Part shown: positions 1 through 4,561 of the stretch, one piece after another
Position numbering within the stretch: the first letter of the stretch is position 1
Layout: every line of letters begins with the position of its first letter
Source of the DNA: Actinomycetota bacterium
GTDB lineage: Bacteria > Actinomycetota > Thermoleophilia > Solirubrobacterales > Thermoleophilaceae
Assembly: GCA_005885165.1 (NCBI GenBank)
Contig: VAXR01000118.1
Span: forward strand, 1 to 6,489
Direction: 5' to 3'
Length of the DNA stretch: 6,489 bases
Position numbers and translations under genes: made by a program
Notes under the pieces: generated by a model
What the model was told of the DNA's origin: nothing
Seen by the model: only the letters and a program-made list of their open reading frames with translations
Database searches by the model: none

Positions 1-554
1 CAGAGGGCGCCGGCGACGCCCAAGGGCACGACCGCGTAGCTCGCCACGACGAACAGCGGCCCGTACGGCGACGGCAGGTCGGTGGCCCAGCGGCGGTAGA
101 GCCGGACGGGGTCGTGGGGGAGGTGCGTCAACGCCGGCGAGTACGGGTTGATGCCGTGCAACGTCCCGAGGCGGGCGGCGTCGATATAGCCGAAGACGTC
201 GCTTGAGATGAGCGGCGGGGCGATCACGAAGATCGCGTGGAGTGCGACCACGGCGGCGATCGCGATCCGCGCGGGCACGGCGTCCGCGAGCGCGAGCACG
301 AGCAGGTAGCAGGCGCTCATGGCCACGAGCAGCCACGCGAGCCCGTGCGAGTCGATTCCGATGCTCGCCCCCGAAAGCGGTCCCTGGAGCCAGCCCGGAT
401 AGCGGAGCTTCGCGGACGGGACGAGCACGCCGAGGCGGCTCTCGGCGCCCGCGACGATCAACCCCGACAGGGCGACCATGCCGGCGAGCGCGGCCAGCGC
501 CACGGGCTCTCGCACGCGCCGCAGGCTCCACAACGGGGCGGCGACTGCCTCCAT
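1..554 (-). CDS. Polytopic GT-C family (GT87/MptB-like) membrane glycosyltransferase, N-terminal part
   Basis: The gene reads leftward from an ATG at 554-552 and stays open to the window edge, giving 184 residues. An in-frame TAG lies 12 nt upstream and no other start codon falls between, so this ATG is the earliest possible start. Hydrophobic, probably membrane-spanning segments lie at about residues 17-37, 71-91, 95-114 and 165 onward. The loop after the third segment carries SSDVFGY (117-123), with an Asp typical of GT-C enzymes, then INPYSP (135-140) and SPYGPL (162-167). This order (acidic loop, NPY, YGP) is the pattern I know from prenyl-phosphate-mannose dependent mannosyltransferases of actinobacteria (MptA/MptB, DUF2029/GT87). 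Such enzymes move a sugar from a lipid carrier to a cell-envelope glycan on the outer membrane face. Donor and acceptor cannot be told from this fragment. No Shine-Dalgarno sequence is visible. It diverges from recA and probably belongs to a different pathway. Confidence 0.85.
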   Translation of the reverse strand, partial: MEAVAAPLWSLRRVREPVALAALAGMVALSGLIVAGAESRLGVLVPSAKLRYPGWLQGPLSGASIGIDSHGLAWLLVAMSACYLLVLALADAVPARIAIAAVVALHAIFVIAPPLISSDVFGYIDAARLGTLHGINPYSPALTHLPHDPVRLYRRWATDLPSPYGPLFVVASYAVVPLGVAGAL

Positions 555-563
555 CGGGGTCTG

Positions 564-569
564 AGGCTA
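564..569 (-). promoter_or_regulatory. Possible -10 box for the leftward glycosyltransferase gene
   Basis: Read leftward the hexamer is TAGCCT, matching the TANNNT pattern of many actinobacterial -10 boxes. It ends 9 nt before the ATG at 554, so transcription would begin at or next to the start codon. That fits a leaderless mRNA and the missing ribosome binding site. No good -35 box is seen at 16-18 nt spacing; CTGACC lies about 20 nt away. Such a short motif could occur by chance. Confidence 0.22.
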
Positions 570-578
570 GTGGGCGGG

Positions 579-606
579 GCCGCCGGTGAGGTCAGCTCCT
601 GGCGGT
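579..606 (+). other. Stem-loop at the left of the recA upstream region
   Basis: CCGCC (580-584) pairs with GGCGG (601-605). The stem continues inward with G585-U600 and G586-C599, then after a bulged U with GAG (588-590) and CTC (596-598), leaving a 5-nt loop. G579-U606 can close the base. The two G-U pairs exist only if the + strand is transcribed. The site lies between divergent genes, so it is not a terminator for either one. It may be the first module of the structured region before recA, or a chance fold of GC-rich DNA. Confidence 0.35.
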
Positions 607-625
607 GCCTCGCCGCGCATGTGAA

Positions 626-802
626 GGGGGGCGACGAAGGGGTGGGGACGGAGCCGGTCGGGAGAAATCCCGCAGCATTCCTGCATTACCGTCGCATAGC
701 GACGGTTGGGCAGAAAAGCTTGGTCGCTGTCCTGGATTTGCCACCGTATAGGTGGTCTAAGCACGACAGCGCCGCGGAAATCCCCTTCCTTCGTCGCCCC
801 CC
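626..802 (+). promoter_or_regulatory. Long inverted-repeat element upstream of recA, probable structured RNA
   Basis: GGGGGGCGACGAAGG at 626-640 is the exact reverse complement of 788-802, a 15-bp perfect stem. It continues across a small internal loop (641-643 opposite 786-787) into GGGGA (644-648) with TCCCC (781-785). The helix encloses local stem-loops in series: 659-663/668-672 with a GAAA tetraloop; 672-675/681-684; 688-695/699-706, 8 perfect pairs around ATA; and 725-731/765-771, which itself encloses 741-745/751-755. The GNRA loop and the possible G-U pairs (641/787, 642/786, 740/756) favour a + strand transcript, the direction of recA. GC between 661 and 760 is 54%, lower than the coding regions. 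I match it to no RNA family I know. Alternatives are a miniature inverted-repeat element, although no flanking target duplication is seen, or a set of protein-binding dyads. The pairing is seen directly; an RNA role is inference. Confidence 0.55.
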
Positions 803-827
803 GGAAAGCGCTTCGCCATACGAGGGC

Positions 828-901
828 GACGGAGCGGAACGCGACCACGGCTCGCGAGATCAGCGTGCTGAAGGGAACCAGGGGGCGAAAACGGCTCCGT
901 C
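828..901 (+). other. Second long-range stem in the recA leader, with inner hairpins
   Basis: GACGGAGC (828-835) is the exact reverse complement of GCTCCGTC (894-901). Inside lie CGCGA (840-844) pairing with TCGCG (852-856), and the small dyad TCAG (860-863)/CTGA (868-871). The right arm ends about 35 nt before the recA ribosome binding site. The left arm overlaps 824-834, which can instead pair with 789-799 of the upstream element, so the two folds exclude each other. No T-run follows 901, so this is not an ordinary intrinsic terminator. Confidence 0.35.
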
Positions 902-936
902 CGACCCTCCACCTAGCTTGAGACGTTCGACAAGCA

Positions 937-942
937 GAGGAG
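937..942 (+). promoter_or_regulatory. recA ribosome binding site that decides the start codon
   Basis: GAGGAG at 937-942 is a strong Shine-Dalgarno match. It lies only 1 nt before the ATG at 944 but 7 nt before the ATG at 950, which is normal spacing. This favours translation from 950, giving a protein two residues shorter than the longest reading. Confidence 0.75.
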
Positions 943-949
943 CATGGAG

Positions 950-2068
950 ATGGACAAGGAGCAGGAGAAGGCCGCGAAGGCGCGTGATGCTGCGCTGTCG
1001 GGCGCGCTGACCCAGATCGAGCGCCAGTTCGGCAAGGGGTCGATCATGCGGATGGGGGACGAGGACGCCGCGGTGCGCGTCTCGGCGATCCCCTCGGGCG
1101 CGCTGTCGCTCGACCTCGCCCTGGGCGTCGGCGGAGTGCCGCGCGGGCGGATCGTGGAGATCTTCGGCCCGGAGTCGTCGGGGAAGACGACCCTGCTCTA
1201 CCACCTCCTGTCGGAGGCCCAGAAGGTCGGCGGGATCTGCGCGTTCATCGACGCCGAGCACGCCATGGACCCCGCCTACGCAAAGCGCATCGGCGTCGAC
1301 GTCGACGAGCTCCTGGTCTCGCAGCCCGACCACGGCGAGCAGGCGCTCGAGATCGCCGACCTACTGATCCGCTCGGGGGCGATCGACGTGGTGGCGATCG
1401 ACTCGGTGGCCGCGCTCACGCCAAAGGCGGAGCTTGAGGGCGCGATGGGCGACCAGACGGTCGGCCTCCAGGCGCGAATGATGAGCCAGGCCATGCGCAA
1501 GCTGGCCGGCAACCTGAACCGGACGAACACGCTGTGCGTGTTCACGAACCAGATCCGGGAGAAGGTGGGCGTGATGTTCGGATCCAACGAAACGCAGCCC
1601 GGAGGGCGAGCGTTGAAGTTCTATGCGTCCCAGCGCCTCGATCTACGGCGGATCGAGACGCTCAAGGACGGCGTCGAGGCGGTCGGCAACCGGGTGCGCG
1701 TCAAGGTCGTCAAGAACAAGGTCGCGGCGCCGTTCCGCCAGGCGGAGTTCGACATCGAGTACGGCCAGGGCATCTCGGCCGAGGGGTGCATCCTGGACCT
1801 CGCCCTCGAGCACAACATCGTCACCAAGTCCGGCTCCTTCTTCTCCTACGGCGAGGAGCGGATCGGCCAGGGGCGCGGGAACGTGAAGGCATATCTGCGC
1901 GAGAACCCCGCCATAACGAAGGAGCTCGAGCTGAAGGTCTACGAGACGCTCGGCGTGGAGCCGGCGCGGACGGCCGCCGACGTCACGCCGATCGAGGCGA
2001 ACGGCGGTCCGCCGGAGGCCGAACAGGCTGCAGAGGCTTCAGAGCCGGCAGCCGAAGCCGCCGCCTGA
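950..2068 (+). CDS. recA: Recombinase RecA
   Basis: RecA forms an ATP-dependent filament on single-stranded DNA, drives strand exchange in homologous recombination, and stimulates LexA self-cleavage in the SOS response. The 372-residue product is collinear with RecA throughout. It has the N-terminal IERQFGKGSIMRMG segment, Walker A GPESSGKT (73-80, Lys79), FIDAEHAMDP with the catalytic Glu103, Walker B VVAIDSVAAL (147-156), loop L1 EGAMGDQTVG (163-172), TNQIR (199-203), loop L2 (about 206-222) and the GQGRGN region near 307. It ends in an Ala/Glu-rich acidic tail, as many RecAs do. There is no intein. L2 reads SNETQPGG where E. coli has NPETTTGG; the central Glu and both Gly are kept. The start at 950 is chosen for its 7-nt spacing from GAGGAG; 944 (adding Met-Glu) is the alternative. 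No GAAC-N4-GTTC LexA box is seen upstream. recX, often next to recA, is absent here. Confidence 0.99.
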   Translation: MDKEQEKAAKARDAALSGALTQIERQFGKGSIMRMGDEDAAVRVSAIPSGALSLDLALGVGGVPRGRIVEIFGPESSGKTTLLYHLLSEAQKVGGICAFIDAEHAMDPAYAKRIGVDVDELLVSQPDHGEQALEIADLLIRSGAIDVVAIDSVAALTPKAELEGAMGDQTVGLQARMMSQAMRKLAGNLNRTNTLCVFTNQIREKVGVMFGSNETQPGGRALKFYASQRLDLRRIETLKDGVEAVGNRVRVKVVKNKVAAPFRQAEFDIEYGQGISAEGCILDLALEHNIVTKSGSFFSYGEERIGQGRGNVKAYLRENPAITKELELKVYETLGVEPARTAADVTPIEANGGPPEAEQAAEASEPAAEAAA

Positions 2069-2132
2069 CCCCGACCTGACCGATTCCCGTCACGGCTTGC
2101 CAAGGCTCGCCTCCCGGCGTACCCTTGTCATG

Positions 2133-2150
2133 GGCGGCCTAGCGGTCGCC
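2133..2150 (+). terminator. Hairpin downstream of recA, possible T-less terminator
   Basis: GGCGGCC (2133-2139) pairs with GGTCGCC (2144-2150) around a TAGC loop: seven pairs, one of them G-U in the + strand RNA. It starts 65 nt after the recA stop. No T-run follows, so termination is uncertain. An overlapping alternative stem joins TCACGGC (2090-2096) with GCCGTGA (2148-2154), and GGGCGGC (2132-2138) can also pair with GCCGCCC (2351-2357). Confidence 0.28.
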
Positions 2151-2260
2151 GTGAGACGAAATTCCAGCAAAATCGCCTCTTTCGAAGCGGGATAGCGAAC
2201 AAAGACAAGCTTGAGTACCAACTCGATCAGAATCTGCGTGATACGCCCCGAAAGGAGAGT
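2151..2260. other. Lower-GC intergenic patch between recA and rny
   Basis: Hand counting gives 50 G+C in the 100 nt from 2151 to 2250, well below the surrounding genes. I recognise no gene, tRNA or riboswitch. Small dyads are present: TTGAGT/ACTCGA around ACCA (2211-2226), and GCCCC (2245-2249) with GGGGC (2265-2269), the latter looping out a GGAG. A 90-codon minus-strand reading (2362-2090) crosses the patch, but its third-position GC (roughly 70% by eye) is well below the real genes and it has no recognisable domain. The patch may hold the rny promoter or an old insertion; no clear -10/-35 pair is seen. Confidence 0.3.
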
Positions 2261-2285
2261 GGAAGGGGCTCCGTAGTCGCCATTC

Positions 2286-2308
2286 GCGCGCCCGAACCCG
2301 GTGCGCGC
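2286..2308 (+). other. Strong GC hairpin before rny
   Basis: GCGCGC (2286-2291) pairs with GCGCGC (2303-2308). The stem continues as CCG (2292-2294) with CGG (2299-2301) around an AACC loop, with one bulged T at 2302. That makes nine pairs. No T-run follows. A further 5-bp stem (CCGGC 2367-2371 with GCCGG 2386-2390) lies just before the rny ribosome binding site. These could shape the rny 5' untranslated region or act in end processing of recA mRNA; neither role is shown. Confidence 0.35.
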
Positions 2309-2407
2309 CCCGCTCACTAGGCAGGACCTGGCGTCTCGCGGTGTTGCATCGCCGCCCGACAACGATCCGGCGCCGAGGAAGGGCTGCCGGGACCAGGGAG
2401 CGGAGAG

Positions 2408-3973
2408 ATGGAGATCGTGGTTGGAGCGGCAGTCGCGGCGGTTGTGTCGGCGACGGTCGTGTTGCTGCTCGGTAGACAGCGCGGTGGACGGACCGCGCCC
2501 GCGGGCCCAAAGCCCGTCTCGGGCGGGTCCGGGTCGGCGACCGCCGCACGACCGGCTCGCGCGGAGCCGGGTGCGCGCACGGCGACGGACGGCGCGGCGC
2601 TCGGGGTTGCCGAAGAGGCGGGGCTACGGGACACCCTGCGCGCGGAGATCGACGCGGAGCTCCGCGAGCGGCGCGCGGAGATCGCGCGGATCGAGGAGCG
2701 GATCCTGCGCAAGGAGGAGGCGCTCGACGTCCGCCTGGGCGAGATCGAGCGGCGCGAGACCACGATCGAGGATCGCCAGCGCAACCTCGACCACGAGCTC
2801 GGCAAGCTCAAGTCCGCCAAGCAGGAGCACCTCCGCGAACTCGAGCGGATCGCAAGCCTGAGCGCCGGGCAGGCGCGCCAGATCGTGCTGCGCGAGCTGG
2901 AGGAGGAGCTGCGCCACGACAGCGCGGCGATGGTCCGCCAGGTGGAGGAGGAGGCGCGCCGGGACGCGGAGCGGAGGGCGCGGTCGATCCTATCCACCGT
3001 GATGCAGCGCGTGGCGAGCGGCCACGCGGCCGAGACCACGGTCTCGACGGTCCACCTCGAGTCCGACGAGATGAAGGGGAGGATCATCGGGCGCGAGGGG
3101 CGCAACATCCGGGCCCTCGAGACCCTCACCGGGATCGACTTCATCATCGACGACACCCCCGGCGCCGTGGTCCTCTCCGGCTTCGACGGCGTGCGCCGCG
3201 AGATCGCCCGGCTAACCCTCGAGAAGCTCCTCCAGGACGGCCGCATCCACCCGGCACGGATCGAGGAGACCTACTACCAGTCGCGCTCGGAGATCGAGAA
3301 CCGGATCGCCGAGGTGGGCGAGCAGGGGGTGCTCGAGGCGAACGTCGGCACCGTGCACCCCGAGCTCTCGAAGCTGCTCGGGCGCCTGCACTACCGCACG
3401 AGCTACGGCCAGAACGTGCTCGCCCATTCGATCGAGTGCTCACGGCTCGCGTCGATGCTCGCGGCCGAGCTCGGAGCCAACGCCAAGACCGCCGCACGCG
3501 CCGCGCTGATGCACGACATCGGGAAGGCGGTGACGCACGAGGTAGAGGGGCCGCATGCGCTGGTCGGCGGGGAGCTGGCTCGCCGCTACGGCGAGACGGA
3601 GGCCGTGGCGCACGCGATGGAGGCCCACCACAACGAGGTAGAGCTGCGGACCGTCGAGGCGGTGATCGTGCAGATCGTCGACTCCCTGTCCGGCGCACGA
3701 CCGGGCGCGCGCGGCGAGTCGCTCGAGCAGTACACAAAGCGCCTGCGTGAGCTCGAGGAGATCGCAACGCGGCACGCCGGCGTCGAGAAGGTGTACGCCA
3801 TGCAGGCGGGCCGCGAGATCCGCGTGATCGTGCACCCGGAGGAGGTCGACGACGACACCGCCGCGCTGCTCTCGCACCGGATCGCCCGCGACGTGGAGAA
3901 GGAGCTCGAGTACGCGGGTCAGATCAAGGTGACCGTGATCCGCGAGAGCCGCTCGGTCGACGTCGCGAAGTAA
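2408..3973 (+). CDS. rny: Ribonuclease Y
   Basis: RNase Y is a membrane-anchored endoribonuclease that starts mRNA decay in bacteria relying on it in place of RNase E. The 521-residue product has the family's usual length and order. An N-terminal membrane anchor (about 3-22) is followed by an Ala/Gly/Pro-rich linker (about 23-65), then a charged coiled coil (about 70-200). Next come a KH RNA-binding domain with GRIIGREGRNIR (224-235) and an HD hydrolase domain with His340, the HD pair His369-Asp370 in MHDIGKA, His407/His408 and Asp425 as likely metal ligands. ARPGAR (430-435) and the ending GQIKVTVIRESR (504-515) are family signatures. The ATG at 2408 has AGGGAG (2395-2400) at 7-nt spacing. 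The linker is longer than I recall for Bacillus RNase Y, where the coiled coil follows the anchor closely. Position next to recA is also seen in Bacillus. The GNAT gene begins 2 nt after its stop, so it probably leads the downstream operon. Confidence 0.97.
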   Translation: MEIVVGAAVAAVVSATVVLLLGRQRGGRTAPAGPKPVSGGSGSATAARPARAEPGARTATDGAALGVAEEAGLRDTLRAEIDAELRERRAEIARIEERILRKEEALDVRLGEIERRETTIEDRQRNLDHELGKLKSAKQEHLRELERIASLSAGQARQIVLRELEEELRHDSAAMVRQVEEEARRDAERRARSILSTVMQRVASGHAAETTVSTVHLESDEMKGRIIGREGRNIRALETLTGIDFIIDDTPGAVVLSGFDGVRREIARLTLEKLLQDGRIHPARIEETYYQSRSEIENRIAEVGEQGVLEANVGTVHPELSKLLGRLHYRTSYGQNVLAHSIECSRLASMLAAELGANAKTAARAALMHDIGKAVTHEVEGPHALVGGELARRYGETEAVAHAMEAHHNEVELRTVEAVIVQIVDSLSGARPGARGESLEQYTKRLRELEEIATRHAGVEKVYAMQAGREIRVIVHPEEVDDDTAALLSHRIARDVEKELEYAGQIKVTVIRESRSVDVAK

Positions 3974-3975
3974 CC

Positions 3976-4551
3976 GTGACGACGGTCGCCCACGCCGCGA
4001 CGATCGAGACCGCGCGGCTGCGGCTCGAGCCCTGGAGCGAGGACCGCCTCGACGACTTCGTGCGGCTGGCCGCCGATCCGAGGGTGACGGGGCACTTCGG
4101 GCAGGGCAGCCCGTGGAGCCGGCGCCGCAGCGAGGCCCGGTTCGCCGAGGCGCTCGGGCACTGGACGCGCTACGGCTTCGGCTGGCGGTCGGCGGTTGAT
4201 CGCTCGAGCGGCGAATGGCTCGGATTCGTCGGGCTCAACTTCGCGAGGCCGGAGTCGATCGAGCTCGCGCCGCGCAGCGTCGAGATCGGCTGGTGGCTCG
4301 ATCCCTCGGCGTGGGGGAGGGGTTACGCGACGGAGGGTGCGATCGCCCTCCGCGACGAGGGCTTCGAGCGGGTCGCCGTCGACCGGTTATGGGCCCGCTA
4401 CCAAGCCGCCAACAAGGCCTCGGCCCGCGTCGCCGAGAAGATCGGGATGAGCCCGGACCGCGTGACCATGGGGCGCCACGGCGAGGAGATGCAGCTCGCC
4501 AGCCTGAGCCGCGAACAGTGGGAGCGCATGGGCAGCCCGGGGCTAACCTAG
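3976..4551 (+). CDS. GNAT-family N-acetyltransferase (RimJ/RimL type)
   Basis: The 191-residue product looks like an Acetyltransf_3 member, which moves acetyl from acetyl-CoA to an amino group. Visible landmarks are the N-terminal strand TARLRLEPW (12-20); EIGWWLDP (103-110) running into WGRGYATEGA (113-122), the acetyl-CoA pyrophosphate-binding turn; and NKASARVAEKIGM (146-158), the usual C-terminal signature of the RimJ/RimL group. The substrate cannot be read from sequence: protein N-termini, ribosomal proteins, small amines or antibiotics are all possible. It starts with GTG 2 nt after the rny stop and has no clear ribosome binding site, which suggests translation coupled to rny. miaB begins 10 nt after its stop. 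Placement between rny and miaB suggests co-expression with RNA metabolism, but such genes often join operons without shared function. Base and codon use look like those of the neighbours. Confidence 0.9.
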   Translation: MTTVAHAATIETARLRLEPWSEDRLDDFVRLAADPRVTGHFGQGSPWSRRRSEARFAEALGHWTRYGFGWRSAVDRSSGEWLGFVGLNFARPESIELAPRSVEIGWWLDPSAWGRGYATEGAIALRDEGFERVAVDRLWARYQAANKASARVAEKIGMSPDRVTMGRHGEEMQLASLSREQWERMGSPGLT

Positions 4552-4561
4552 GGGCGCGCCG

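Noticed and set aside
720..752. Sigma-70 promoter TTGGTC / TATAGG for recA
   Set aside because: The spacing between the boxes is 21 nt, too long, and TATAGG is the loop and arm of a hairpin. No promoter was assigned to recA.
626..802. 6S RNA, RNase P RNA, tmRNA or retron msr-msd as identity of the structured element
   Set aside because: 6S RNA is a single rod with a central bubble, whereas this has several separate hairpins inside its closing stem. The signature sequences of RNase P RNA and tmRNA are absent. A retron would need a reverse transcriptase gene nearby and none is in the window.
626..802. Transposon-like miniature element with terminal inverted repeats
   Set aside because: Not excluded, but no direct duplication flanks the arms: the left flank ends GTGAA and the right begins GGAAAG. 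The inner hairpins are also more ordered than expected. A structured RNA was preferred.
567..848. 93-codon minus-strand reading across the recA upstream element
   Set aside because: It spans the inverted-repeat region, has no recognisable domain and no clear ribosome binding site. The paired-arm structure explains the region better than coding does.
1310..1350. SQPDHGEQ in RecA in place of the E. coli SQPDTGEQ
   Set aside because: This position varies among normal RecA proteins; as I recall, Thermotoga RecA also has His here. It is not unusual.
2130..2195. 21-codon small open reading frame starting at ATG 2130
   Set aside because: There is no ribosome binding site, and the start overlaps the hairpin after recA. 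Nothing supports its translation.
2131..2357. tRNA or other known RNA between recA and rny, suggested by GGGCGGC and a distant GCCGCCC
   Set aside because: The arms are about 220 nt apart, no cloverleaf or T-loop can be drawn, and no known RNA signature is visible.
2317..3246. 309-codon minus-strand reading over rny
   Set aside because: It is Ser/Arg-rich and antisense to the coiled-coil and KH coding sequence of rny, so it is a shadow frame.
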